From positions 52,106,982 to 52,170,981 of the forward strand of contig OY986439.1 of assembly GCA_963920525.1 (NCBI GenBank): a stretch of 64,000 bases of DNA, written 5' to 3'. Both the position numbers and the translations under genes were made by a program. The notes under the pieces are model-generated. The model ran no database searches, was not told the origin of the DNA, and saw only the letters and a list, made by a program, of their open reading frames with translations. The DNA comes from Dichetophora obliterata (lineage: Eukaryota; Arthropoda; Insecta; Diptera; Sciomyzidae). Positions 20,635 through 31,974 of this stretch are shown piece after piece. How positions within the stretch are numbered: the stretch's first letter is position 1; each line of letters opens with the position of its first letter.

Positions 20635-21985
20635 CAGTGATGTGCGGAGTAGAAAACTTGATGTAAACAATACTATAGTCGACAATGTCGTGTAGACAAT
20701 TTAAAGACGTGAAGATAATTAATGTCCGAGGCTGCATGTTTACTACGGTATTTACTTAAATTGAGTCCAAGTTCGGAGTATTCGTTATTTTTGCAACAGG
20801 GAAAAAGTTGAAAAGCAATGCAACTATAAATCGAATGCTTTCAGACTTGCTTCAAAAGTCATGCAACGTATAATAATTGTAATAATATAATAATTCATGT
20901 TTTTCGACTTCTTGAACTAATTTAATATATAACACTTGCTCATTCATCCTGCAAACTATTTCTTCTTCTTTAAGATTCTATTAATGAACAAAATAACTAA
21001 TTAATTAACTTATTCACCTTGATTAATGCTACACTACAAACAATTCACAAAACAAACAAAGTAATGCAACACGTCGCCGATGAAAATTGCGGAAAGCCGC
21101 GTTGCGTTGAACAGATTGAAAACGTGTCGAGAACTTGTTGCGTGCAAGTTGCTTAATCTGAAGGTTCCGGTATAAATACACAGGCTAGCAACTTGTGTTG
21201 GAGTTGCGTTGACCAAGTGTGGAAAAGGCCTAATAAGAACTTGCATTTTCGCAGTGTAGCATTTTGTTGACATTGCTTACACAATTGTCGACATTAGCTG
21301 CGTTCCTTTCGCCTTAATATAATCGCGATAAAAAATTTTCTTAAAGGAACGGCAAGAAAAACGACTCGTAGAGGGCATTACCGTTGCAGTAAAAATTAAA
21401 TTTAAACAAGCAATCATGATACAATAGCTATTAGGTGTCATGAGAACGTGTGTCATTGAAAACTGTTGTGAACTGTTATGGTAGCGATACCTTAGTGAAC
21501 GATGTTTTTTTTCTGAATGTGTTTTGCTCTAAACGTCAGAAAATTTGTAAATTATTTAATTTAGTTATTAATATTATGCAATTATATAAATAATTTAAGT
21601 GCAATTGTTGGCTCCGCCGAATGCCTTCAATGAGTGTGACACACGCGGTTTGTTTTGTTTTCTTTTGTTTAACATTCGATGGTCGCAGCTCGTGAGAAAA
21701 CAGGTAGCTGTCATGGGTACCTAATAGTCATTGTATCAAACAAACAAAATATTCAAAAAATGAAATGACAGCTCAGAGAAATATACAGGTGCGACACCTG
21801 TGTTTAAATTTTTTTAAGGCTATATCACAATTTTATGTGGATAGCAAAAATAATCCAATTTTTTATAGGATTATTATTTTTGTTTTTGCTCTGTATGTAA
21901 AAAAAAATAATCTGGATTATTTTGAAGCGAATGGAACGCAGCTATTGTCTACTTTGTCGACCATTTTCTACATTATCACTTCTTG
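20635..21985. mobile_element. hAT-type MITE, older copy, split by nested insertion
   Basis: It starts CAGTGATGTGCGG and follows the complete copy at 23354-23767 through the GTCGAC-rich subterminal zone and GAGGCTGCATGTTTA. The right half (ACTTGCATTTTCGCAGTG and TTGTTGACATTG) appears at about 21238. It is then interrupted by the element at 21296-21943, after which TCTACTTTGTCGACC continues it. The far right end is eroded, so 21985 is approximate. Confidence 0.65.
21296..21943. mobile_element. 648-bp TIR element with ATT duplication
   Basis: Ends AGCTGCGTTCC and GGAACGCAGCT, flanked by ATT on both sides (21293-21295, 21944-21946). The empty version of the site is visible in the related MITE at about 23690-23700, where CGACATTGTCTAC occurs once without insertion. 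That proves the boundaries and the 3-bp duplication. The interior has no transposase. Other copies are at 29174-30740 and 59592-60224. Confidence 0.85.
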
Positions 21986-22350
21986 AAAGCTGAAAAATAA
22001 TGAAGCCCATCCGACAAGTAGGTTAGTCCGAAAGATCGAACAGACTTTCCCGTTATTCTGCCGTCCTTCATATCCATCCTACATGTCTGAAACCCCCTGT
22101 TGAGTCCCGATTTTCTTTTGTGCTGTTTATAACCTAAAACATTTTAAAGCAATAAAATATTAGTGTTAGCTTGAGTGTGTGCTTCGTAGCTGCATATAAC
22201 ACAGCAAAACCGGCAGCTATTAGCGCATAAAAGAAAAAAAAACATTCAAAATGAAAAATGTCAAACCAAAGTGAGTTGCAAAATTTTTAAAGTTTTTCAA
22301 ACTCTTGCCTCCAGTACATTTACCTTCCCACTTCCTCATCTCTTCTATAA

Positions 22351-22853
22351 GGGGGGTTCTCATGGTCCTACATGTTGTCACGCCTGGTAGGACAAGCCTC
22401 GTATTTGACCGTTCGAACGCTCGATACAGCCGACAGACAACATATTGGCTTGAATTTGAAATTTTTCAAATTCAAGGTTTGATGAGCAGCCTACCAATGT
22501 AAACACGTGTTGGACGAACACGCCAAGCATCGCCACTTATAAACTAATAGCGAAGACAAGATAACATAAAAAGTTAAGTGTACAAAAATAGGAATGCAAA
22601 AAATAAAGCAAAATACAAAGCAAAAATACACGGTTTTTTATGTTTGCATAAGATTTATTGTTGATTTTTGAAAAAAATATAATAACAGAAAAAAATGTTG
22701 GTAGTACAGCTGCTGCCAAATCTACTACATGTTGTCTACACGAAATTTTTTAGCCAAATGAGGTTTGACAGCATGTGTGCTCGTTTGGCCGCTAAGCAAA
22801 ATTTACAGTTAGTCACTGCTAGGCGTGACAACATGTAGGGTCATGTGAACCCC
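22351..22853. mobile_element. ~503-bp MITE with 34-bp TIRs
   Basis: GGGGTTCTCATGGTCCTACA and the following TGTTGTCACGCC at the left are matched by the inverted right end at about 22820-22853 (GGCGTGACAACATGTAGGG). Non-coding interior. No clear target duplication. Confidence 0.75.
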
Positions 22854-22917
22854 GCTATCACAGTGAGTCGGTTGAGTGAAGCTGGTGTAGACCAGCACTT
22901 AAGTGCCACAACCCATG

Positions 22918-23131
22918 GCAAAATTAGACAATGTAGTGTTAGGGCGGAGAGCCGGTGACCGAAACTGTCAAAACGAAGTTGACATTTCATACAAAATCTG
23001 CAACCAATGAGAATGCAATATGAAAGCAAGAATTGGCAAAAATACCAAAATGGGTGAGTTTGACTGTTATGGTCACTAAGAAAGAGAACACATTCAGCCC
23101 TAACACTACCTTGTCTAGTTTTACTATGCCA
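22918..23131. mobile_element. ~214-bp MITE with ~30-bp TIRs
   Basis: AGACAATGTAGTGTTAGGGC near the left end and GCCCTAACACTACCTTGTCT near the right end are inverted partners, with outer sequence GGCAAAATT / AGTTTTACTATGCC. A right-half copy lies at about 24684-24775, with AAAATACCAAAATGG shared. Confidence 0.72.
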
Positions 23132-23353
23132 CAACCTAATAAAAGAACCTTGCATTTGTAAAGAATTGAATTGAATTTTATGTCTTCTTTACTTCTTTTC
23201 TATTTAGAAAAAGCAAGCAAAAAAATGTATCATTAATGAATTCTTAAGCACAATGGGCCTTACTAATAATCGATTTAATGTCTACCCTTAGTTTAGTGTG
23301 AGCTTTTCTGACATTATTTCTATAGAATTTGTAAAATAGCTATTGGTAAGGCC

Positions 23354-23767
23354 CAGTGATGTGCGGCGTAGAGAACATGATGTCGACAATACTATTGTCG
23401 ACAGTGTCGACAATGTCGTGTAGACAATTGCTTTTAACGACGTGTAGATAATTAATGTAAGAGGCTGCATGTTTATTGTAATATTTAATTAAATTGAGTC
23501 CAAGTTCGAAGTATTCCCTATTTTTACGCCTTCTGGGCATGGCTTTTGTTTGTTTAATTGTAAAATTTGTTACTTTGTGTTAAATAAACGACTTTTCAAA
23601 AGGTTTTAAGAATCAGCATAATCTAAATGGAACTTGCATTTTCGCAGTGTTGCATTTTGTTGACATTGTTTACACAATTCTCGACATTGTCTACATTGTC
23701 GACACATTCCGCATTGTCGACACCAAAATGTCGACAATTAAAGACGACGTGTCGAGGAACATCACTG
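23354..23767. mobile_element. 414-bp hAT-type MITE with 8-bp TSD GTAAGGCC
   Basis: Ends CAGTGATG and CATCACTG, with a perfect 8-bp direct duplication GTAAGGCC at 23346-23353 and 23768-23775: terminal CAG and an 8-bp TSD are the hAT hallmarks. Both subterminal zones are crowded with GTCGAC/TGTCGACA motifs (at least four on the left and five on the right), probably transposase binding sites. No transposase. The small frames across it are artefacts of the repeats. Confidence 0.88.
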
Positions 23768-23775
23768 GTAAGGCC

Positions 23776-25212
23776 CAAACTTTCACAAAATATACCAATG
23801 AGAATGCAATAGGGGTATTCACGATTCAGTGAACTTGCCTGTGCAGTTGAAGACTTGAGGAAAGATATACAGATAGTGTACTCCGTGCGCAAGAAATTAA
23901 ATCTTCTGCGCACAACGTCACTCGGGCTTGTCACATGTAACACGTAGTGTATAAATACAAAAGAAAATGTAAAAAAGCAAAAAGTAAACACAAGCAGCAA
24001 GCAGCACAATTGCAAGCATATAATAAATATTGCATTCATTTAATTCAATTTGTAATATTGTGCACTTATAGTCGCGTAAATCATAATTTTCAATTATATT
24101 TAATGTTTTGAAAATTAGTACTAAAGTTTTAGATGCTTTTGATGAGAATAACAACGATTTTAATTCGGGCCATCAAATGAATATACAATTTTTTCAACAA
24201 ACGAGAAGAACAAGAAACTGAAAACAAAGAAGCATTCAAAGTGCTGTCAAACATATCAAGTAACGTAGCTATTTTTTGTGTAGGAGGACAAATGGGAGAA
24301 AACACCCCTATTATATATGCATTTCTTTTCAATAATAGTACTTAAAAATAAACTTCCTTAAAGTTATTTATAAATATATTTATAATGTAATTTATTTCAT
24401 TTCAATAAACCAAGTTTCAATTGAAAATGTCGATATTTCTTCATCGCTATAAATAAATTACCCCCTCTAAATATATTGTGACTACGTTTTTATTTAGCTA
24501 CTTTGACAAGCTCGAATTACGTCACAACAAAGATGGCAGACATGCGTTATCTGTAGTTCTTTGTATCATGAGGCTACAGTAGAAAAGCACTTATGCAGAT
24601 TTTTGACGCACGTGTATTTTGTTTTCGTAAAGTGCACAAGTCCTCAACTGCACTGGCAAGTGCACTGAATCGTGATACTCCTATTATGAAAGCAAAAGTT
24701 GGCAAAAATACCAAAATGGCTGAGTTTGGCAGTTATAGTCACTAAGAAAGATCTTGTCTAGTTCTACTATAGTTAAAACACTTTAGCTTTCTAGCTGAAC
24801 AAAAAACTTTCACAATTCATTAGAGCATTTCGGCAAATTCGTTGAACTCCAAATAAGAATAGTGAAAAGGAAGAGAATACTAAAACAGACAAAATCTCTG
24901 GTAGAGTTTCAGGCTTGACCTAAAAATAAAAAATTCCTATGCTTTAACGTCATATATTTCAGACGAGTTTTTTCGAACAAGTGTCAAATCATATAAGACT
25001 TACAGCGCATTTTAATGAATAATTTTATAGATTCTGGCCTGAATTTTTTTATTGATTAATATATTCATATATACAAAATTATACAGTTAAAGTTAATTAA
25101 ACATAATTAAAAGTATTTAAATAATAGTAGAGCAATTTTGTAATTTTTATTTTATATGCTCCATTGCCTGAAGGCTTCTCAAGGAACTTACTCATCTGGC
25201 ATTAGCCACTAA
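23776..25212. other. Intergenic, no gene
   Basis: AT-rich, with a right-half copy (about 24684-24775) of the MITE at 22918-23131. The frames at 23918-24154 and 24129-24332 lack recognisable motifs. Confidence 0.4.
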
Positions 25213-25437
25213 TTAGCATTGTTCAATTACAATCAACAATAAATTAATAATTTTAAACGTTACAATTACCAACTTTCTAAAATATAAAACTCCGTTAGTT
25301 AGCAAATGCAGTTTTAGTCCTGACTTGAACTGTCCCAGGGACATAAGGTTTCTAAGTTCCAGTGGCAGATTGTTGTATTCCGTTGGACCCGCATAGAGGT
25401 ATCGCTGTTTGGTAAGCTCTAGTCTGCATCTCGCCAC
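25213..25437 (-). pseudogene. Non-LTR retrotransposon ORF2 C-terminal tail
   Basis: The 74-residue minus-strand frame contains LTKQRYLYAGPTEYNNLPLE and LRNLMSLGQFKSGLKLHLL. This is the conserved tail after the reverse transcriptase of many LINEs (A-x-x-x-Y/F-N-x-L-P-x-E...). The rest of the element is absent, so it is a 5'-truncated relic. Confidence 0.6.
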
Positions 25438-25734
25438 GACAATTTAAAGATGCAGATTGTTTCACTGGGCTTTGATCATTTGAAAAATAAACTTATGTTA
25501 TTTTTAGCCCTTCAAATTTAGTAATACAAGTAAAAAACCACATCCGTTTTTTGTAACGTAACGCCAGCACATATTTTTGCTTATATCTCAAAATCCTTAG
25601 AGTCGATTGTTCTCTTTTTATTTTTACTTAATATAGTGCTGCTTAATTAATACGCAAATATAAAAAAGCTTTTTTAAAAATTCGACATTTTCATTCTTTT
25701 TCTTTAATACTTCTTCGTACAAATCGTCCGTAAC

Positions 25735-26012
25735 GCCAGTTTGTAAATGCCCATATGTTAAGGTTAATATCTCGGTTAATAAAAAATAGCTACATCCTCT
25801 TTTATCACCCACAATTAAATAAAAATGCTTTATTTAAGTCGATTTTGATAGTCACGAATTGAAGTTTCAAAAGGAAACGTGTGGCATGAGTGGCTCGAAT
25901 GGCACGTTGTTAGGACACTGCCACACTTTTCAAAAATTCACAAAATGAAAATGATCATAAATAAATTAGTTGAATTGGGGCAGGGAAAACGTCTGTCGGG
26001 CCCGCTAGTTTA
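25735..26012. repeat. Inverted copy of the CCCGACAGACG repeat
   Basis: AACGTCTGTCGGGCCCGCTAG at its right end and the preceding sequence are the reverse complement of the start of the repeat at 15683-16745. Shared inner blocks include TTTATCACCCACAATTAAAT, AAAATGCTTTATTTAAG and GGCACGTTG. Confidence 0.75.
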
Positions 26013-26370
26013 ATATAAATTATATTTGCTATGCTTACTTCGTGTACCTCTTTCACCGTTTAACACCAACATTCAAAGTTTCGAAACAAAAAGTTTCAAG
26101 TTTCATTTGACTATGAATATGCCGTAAAATTTTGTTTAAAAAGTTTTGTTTTTGCATCAAAACAGTGAATGCACATGCATTTGAACTAATATGTAGACAA
26201 CTGTTCTGAAACTGTCGCAATAAGCTTTAGAACTTATTCTTGAAAATTCTCTTTTTGTTTTGAAAAAAAATTATTTTGAAAAAAGTTCTCATTCCAATTA
26301 ATTTTCGACAGAAAAAAATTATTTAAAATATTGCATTAATTAAAGTTTTTTCTAAATGACCTTGTTACTT

Positions 26371-26581
26371 ATTATGTTGATTTTATATGATTTAAATACA
26401 AATTCTAAATGTTTGATAGTTTAAAATCGTTTATTGAGCTTTAGGTCAAAGTTAGAACAATTAATTGTTCCAACGAATCTTTCCAAAGAAACAACAATTA
26501 GAATTTATATTTAAAATTAAGTATGATTTAAACTTTTAAACATTTAGAATTTGTATTTAAATCATATAAAATCAACATAAT
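26371..26581. repeat. 211-bp palindromic MITE, copy 1
   Basis: The arm from ATTATGTTGATTTTATATGA on, about 44 bp, is repeated inverted at the other end (to CAACATAAT). The centre has AGAACAATTAATTGTTC. A second copy is at 33393-33617 with the same centre. Confidence 0.82.
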
Positions 26582-26589
26582 ATTGCATT

Positions 26590-27000
26590 AATTTTATTTG
26601 TTTTGATCTCTTCCGAATTTTAATTGGAATTTTTGAATTCTTATCTTTGCCAATAGATAGCTATGTTCAGAACTAAAATTGCATTTCAATTAATCTTTTC
26701 TAAATTTTAATTTATCTTTTTTTTAAATTTCGATTGACTTTTTCTGCATTTCAATTGATCTATTCTGAATTTCTGAACAAAAATAAAATAAAATTCCAAG
26801 AGACATTTTCTGAATTTCACATGGAATTTATAAACTAAATTGATCTCGTCTGATTTTCAATTATTCTTTTTAATTTGAAACAATCTGTTTTGGATTTCAA
26901 TTCATCTTTTCTGAAGTTGAAAAGGAGTTCTAAAATTCAACTGATCTTTTCTAAATTTCAATTGATCTTTTCACATTTCAAATGGAATTTTGAAAAATGT
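26590..27000. repeat. Satellite of ~20-25-bp units, inverted relative to 15380
   Basis: Many degraded copies of TTTTCTGAATTTCAATTGAT, the reverse complement of the unit at 15380-15660. Together with 25735-26012 it mirrors the satellite-plus-repeat pair at 15380-16745. Confidence 0.65.
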
Positions 27001-27290
27001 TTTAAGACTTACAAATTTTAACATTTCGTGGAATGTGAATTTAAATAATTTTTTAACATTTATTGGTTCACTTGCAAACCCTTCAATTCTTCAAAAAAAG
27101 AATTTGGTTTGGTAAAAAAGAATATCCTTTCAATAGCTATTCGCATTAGATTTGGGAAATCAAATCGGTTCTAAAATTAGTATTTTTTTTAAGCTCATTA
27201 CTATTCATTTGGATCGCAATCCGTGGAAAAACTTTTATCAGGTTTTGAATCGGAGCGACATAATTTTTATTAAAAAATATTGACCATCTT
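27001..27290. other. 3' flank of DCAF13
   Basis: Minus-strand AATAAA (27271-27266) lies 20 bp after the DCAF13 stop and may be its polyadenylation signal. No other feature. Confidence 0.35.
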
Positions 27291-28768
27291 TTAAACTTCA
27301 TGCCGTACAACGAGCTTTTTCTTCTCTGATACAAAGGGAACAGTGCCTGGTTTAGAATGTTTGCGCACATTAGCCTCCTTTTGCTTCTCTCTATCCTTGA
27401 TGGAACGCATCTTACGCTGTGTATTGAGTACATGCCGCGGCACTTGACGATGACGTGCAATACGTTTAATTTGTGGATGTGCTGCAAACTTCTCTTTAAG
27501 CGCCTCCTGATAATTAAAAGCGGCACGCTCACGAGGACGTATCACTCCTAGCTTTTCTGATGCCTTTGCCTTCCACATACGAATATTCATTTCATCGGAT
27601 CCAGAAAATATATAACGATTATCCAGAGACCAGGCAATACAAACGACATGCTGCATTCGTTTAGTGTGGTAAATGTCGCGCGAATGACTGTAATGTGATT
27701 GGTAGATGCGAATAGTTTTGTCATAACTGGATGAGACAAATTCGCGCCCAGTGGGAGCGTAATCGACATCAGTGACAGCAGAAACATGATCGTAATGTAT
27801 TTTCAGTGGGTTTTTGAGTTGACGCGTATCAAAAGTGTAGAGACTGTAAAAGTAAAATAATTGAAGGTAATGAATGAATGAATGGGTCTTTTTTTTTTTT
27901 TGTTTTTGTAAAAACTATTTCACGCACTTGCAGTCTTCATTGGCTACTGTAAAGTTGAAAGCCTCCATGGGATTCCATGCCAATTTATTGCTCTTCATGG
28001 TTAGAACAATTTTACGCAGCGGATTGGATTCACGTTGATCGTATAAAATTATACTGCGATCACTGGCACAGCATGCCAAAACAGAGGTTTCGACAGGATT
28101 GAAGGCTATCGTGTGCAATGTATCAACACCCCATTTCAGAACTTTTAGTGGATCATTGCGACTTTCATCCCAAATAGAACACACCTCACCGCATGTGGCA
28201 AATATCGGTTCATTTCGATGATGTGAAATGCCCATAAGCAGAGTACGGCTTAGCACTGTATTTACGGGCTCTTCATCTTCCCCTATTTCTGGCTCTTCTG
28301 TTTTCCAAACTTTGATACTTTTATCGTCACCAACGGTAAAGAAACGGCTACCATCTACCGAAAAGTTGATGCCGCGCACAAAGCCTTCATGTGCGACGAA
28401 ACTACGAGACGAAGTGTGATTCGATAAGTCCCAGAGACGCACCTCACCATCGTAGGCACCGGAGATCAATGTGGACAATCGCTTTGGGTGTTTTCCGAAG
28501 CAAGATACACCGTCCCTATGACCACTCAAATTGCCAACAAATGGTTTAGCAAAGACGCGATCAAGTTTGGTGGCATTGAGAGCACGAACATACTCCCGAG
28601 CAGATTCCATAGGATGCAGACTTGGATCATAGTTGCGTGGTACTGCAAGAATAAAGAACGTTATTAGAATGTATCACAAATTAACTCTGTATACCAACAT
28701 CTGTGATTCTCATTCTTGGTTTCCCGCACATATGTGTCTGGATTACGCGTGATAACTTTGACTTTCAT
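27291..28768 (-). CDS. Dcaf13: DCAF13/SOF1-type WD40 protein, 3 exons
   Basis: Exons 28768-28699, 28642-27928 and 27843-27291 (70 + 715 + 553 nt) give 445 residues, the same length as human DCAF13. Donors are T|GTTGGT and AA|GTGCGT, acceptors CTTGCAG and TTTTACAG. Exon 1 starts MKVKVITRNPDTYVRETK. WD40 repeats cover about residues 55-350, with typical ends such as GEVRLWDL, KSIKVWK, KTIRIY and MNIRMWK. The C-terminal SOF1 region (about 350-445) has ERAAFNYQEALKEKFAAHP, KRIARHRQVPRHVLNTQRK and a Lys-rich end. Yeast Sof1 acts in the nucleolar small-subunit processome for 18S rRNA maturation, and DCAF13 is also a CUL4-DDB1 substrate receptor. The interior ATG (MESAREYV) at 28610 is a false start, because exon 1 and the RNYDPSLHP join precede it. 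The donor of intron 1 (GTTGGT) is weaker than usual but is the only one that keeps the frame. Confidence 0.92.
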
Positions 28769-29173
28769 TTTATCACTTTTGTGAAATTAATTGGCTTTTA
28801 TATTTTTATTTAAACTGTGATTTTGTAAAAGTATTCTTCAGTCACTGCGTAAAAAAACAAAAACATTAGTTACACGTGCACAAAATCAAAATAAAATTCA
28901 TTTTACGTTTAGCACTGCCAGCACAATATTTTTTATGTCTAAATCATATCCATCCGGAAGGGCTGCCAGATTCTTCGCCTAAAATCATCGATTTTAAAAA
29001 AATCGTCATTGGTGTAAAATCGTCATTTACCGTCCCACAAATCTTGTTTTAAGTCCGAAAATCGTCATAAAGTATAAAAGATTTAAATTTTAATTTAAGG
29101 CAAAAAAGAAATTAAAAATTTTTATTGATAAAAATCTTTATTCTAAGATTATGAGTTCAAATTCATTAACATT
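28769..29173. other. Upstream flank of DCAF13
   Basis: Probably holds the DCAF13 promoter and 5' UTR. It contains an AAAATCGTCAT motif several times near 28980-29065, and no gene. Confidence 0.35.
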
Positions 29174-30740
29174 AGCTGCGATCCTTTTAGCTTAATATAA
29201 TCGCGATAAACAAATTTTCTCAAAGGAACGACAAGAAAAACGACTCATAGAAGGGCACTACCGTTGCAGTCAAAATTCAATTCAAACAAACAAGCATGAT
29301 ACAATAACTATTAGATATTATTTTGTTTAACCTTCAATGGTCGCAGCTCGTGAGAAAATAGGTAGCTGTCAAGGCTATCCAATAGTAATTGTATAAAGCC
29401 TGAAGTACAATAGATTGAGAGTGTGATGCGAGAATGCGATGCGATTGTATAACGAAATCTCGCACGCATTACCCTCGCATATTATGTACAATGAGCAACG
29501 TCAGTTTTGAAGGCACCAGAGTTTTTTGTTAATATTTTATTAATATTTTTTTGTTAATTTTAAACAATACATTAATAATTTTAAAGTATAAAATATAAAC
29601 ATAAAATATAAATATTGAAATTAACTAAAAAGCGTCGAATATTATTTTTCAAAAGAATTTTTAAGACAGCTTATCATCGCATGCATCGTTTTTCAACTTT
29701 TTGAAAATGCCTCGCACCGCACAAGTGCATCACAAACCATTGTAGATTGCTACATAAAAACTCTGCTAATGAAAATCCTCTGACAGCTCGTGCGAGATTT
29801 TTACGTGTTCTCGGAACGCACTCTCGCGGGAGCACCCTGCTAGACAGCAGTAACAAGTTTACATACACAACTAAACAAAAATTGGTGTTCACCAATACAC
29901 TCTTATGTTGTCATTTCATTGAAAACAAGAAAAGTTATAGGTGTTTGTATTTCTAGCTCTTTTGCGGGCAAAAAATAAACTCAACAAGAAAGAAAAAAAC
30001 ATGCAACACAAAGCGGTTCAATCAAATGGAAGTTTTTGAAAAGTTATTAAAAATAGTGCATACGAAATTTAATAATTTTTCTTTTCAGATTAAGAAATTG
30101 AATAGATGTTGATGAATACTTGGGACAAATTGTTTGAAAAAACAAGCAACTGCGAAAATGTGCTTTTGATGTTATGTGCTGTTCATGCTGAATTATTTTT
30201 TTATAATTGTTTGCTGGTTAAAATTTTATAATCAATGCTAAATCTATCCGGAAGGTAAAAATTTATTAAAAAATTAATGCAAAAACTTTAAACAATTGTG
30301 TTTATAATTTGTCATATAAGAGGCCAGAGCTCTAACCTGATGGCTAGGGGGTGGGTTAGACACAACGGCATAGGGAGAGGGGAGGATAGTGCACAACTGA
30401 ATTTATAATTGGTGTGAGCAGTTTAGCTATATATTTTTCTCATTGTAAAAACAGATCACACGGATGAGAATCAGAGATGCAAACCTTGTGACATTTTGAT
30501 CACCGCTTGAGCAATGGTCACAAGTTTTGTATGAAAAATTTTATATGGACGTAACGCAAAACGTGTGACCGCTCGTGTTATATACGCCGTATGTAACAGT
30601 TACTGTTCTAGCTGGGCAGCACCTGTGTTTAAAATTTTTTAAAGGCTATATCACAATTTTATATGAATACAAACTTACTTTGCATGTAACAAATATGTAA
30701 CAAATAGTCTGGATTATTCTGAAGCAAATGGAACGCAGCT
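29174..30740. mobile_element. ATT-type TIR element, copy 2, with ~1.2 kb unrelated interior
   Basis: Left 29174-29396 (AGCTGCGATCC, GGAACGACAAGAAAAACGAC, GGTCGCAGCTCGTGAGAAAA) and right 30610-30740 (CACCTGTGTTTAAAA to GGAACGCAGCT) match the ends of the copy at 21296-21943. ATT precedes the left end, but the right side reads GTA. Between the halves lie about 1.2 kb not found in the other copies, with a TTATTTTATAAT-type AT-rich core and no transposase. Confidence 0.72.
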
Positions 30741-31690
30741 GTATATTCGCATATTTCTTATATAAAAAATATATTTTTTTTAAACATAGATACATAAATT
30801 AATTGAATTGCTTGGCAATGCAAATTGTGTCTCAATTTTATAACAAGGAAAATTATTAAATTTCAGATAATTTTCTGCTCACAAAAGGCCTTTCAGAACT
30901 TCGGAATTTTGTATATTGATAAAATAAGTAAAAAATTACTGAAACATATTTTCCCAATGCATGTATTTATCAAGAGTTTCAAGAACTTCCCAGCAAACCA
31001 AAGTAATCGAAATCTTAAAGAATGCATTGCGAAAATCATATAGATGGGTTGAGACGATTTTGACAATGAACAAAATATGAACAAGATACTTGTTATGTAT
31101 ATACATATATGTTATACATATATGAACTGTAAAATTTAAGAAATCCTTAAAAAAATCCCACAGCAAATAAAAATTAAAAAAAAAATACTTAAAAAATTTT
31201 AATTTCCCACGGCAATTTAAAATAACCACAAATGGCTTTTTCCCCACATAGGTGGCAACTGTGCTTTTACGTCGCGTTACGTTTCGGCTAATCAGATACA
31301 CACAAATCTTATTTAGTAGACTTTTATTTGAAAATCGAAGCAGCTATAATTAGACCATAATCCATGGTTTTTACAACTTCAATTTTTATCGTCAGTTGTT
31401 GTCAGTCAAATTAAAAATGACAACACGTTGGTATTTTTTCTATCTTTAACTAGCTGAAAAATTTAAAATAACTCAATGATTATCATGAAAAATTATAGGC
31501 ACTGTTACGATAACTGAGGTGCTATGATTTTTGTGTGTTTTTTTGTTCCGAACAAAAAAAATGTTTGGTCGAACAAAAATTGTTATCGAGCTATCGATTT
31601 TTAAAAATGTTTGTGCTTGTAACTAAATCTGATCAGTAAAACATCTGTTTCTTTCCCAATAGATCTAAAATATTGACATGTCATGTGGCA
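30741..31690. other. Intergenic, no gene
   Basis: AT-rich. The sequence at about 31530-31610 resembles part of the left subterminal region of the Mutator-like element (about 9870-9945; CGAACAAAAA, TATCGATTTTT), so it may be a small related fragment. Confidence 0.35.
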
Positions 31691-31694
31691 TTAA

Positions 31695-31970
31695 CCTTCA
31701 TCTGGCCTCGTGGGGTACGCACATACCCCACGATCTTCCTCGTTTTGATTTGTTTGGAATTTTTTCTAGTTTTCCGGATTTTTTATGAACGCTGGTCTTT
31801 TTTTTCAACTTGGACTTTTCTACAGTTTAAAGTGGGATCTAAAGATGATTTCTGAATTTTTTGAGGCAAAATAATCAATATTTGAATTTTTACAAAGATT
31901 TTAATAACTGGGGTTCGTATATACCCCACAACCCAGGTATGCTTCTCAGGATGAGCAAGCCAGGTGAAGG
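31695..31970. mobile_element. 276-bp MITE with TTAA target site
   Basis: TTAA at 31691-31694 and 31971-31974 brackets inverted ends CCTTCATCTGGC / GCCAGGTGAAGG, with an inner GTGGGGTA / TACCCCAC pairing. TTAA plus terminal CC is the piggyBac pattern. No transposase. Confidence 0.82.
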
Positions 31971-31974
31971 TTAA

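Noticed and set aside
23627..24039. Overlapping frames across the hAT MITE
   Set aside because: They follow the GTCGAC-rich repeats and have no homologous domain.
27915..28610. DCAF13 starting at the internal ATG (MESAREYV)
   Set aside because: An upstream exon (28768-28699) joins in frame and gives the family's MKVK start and full 445-residue length.
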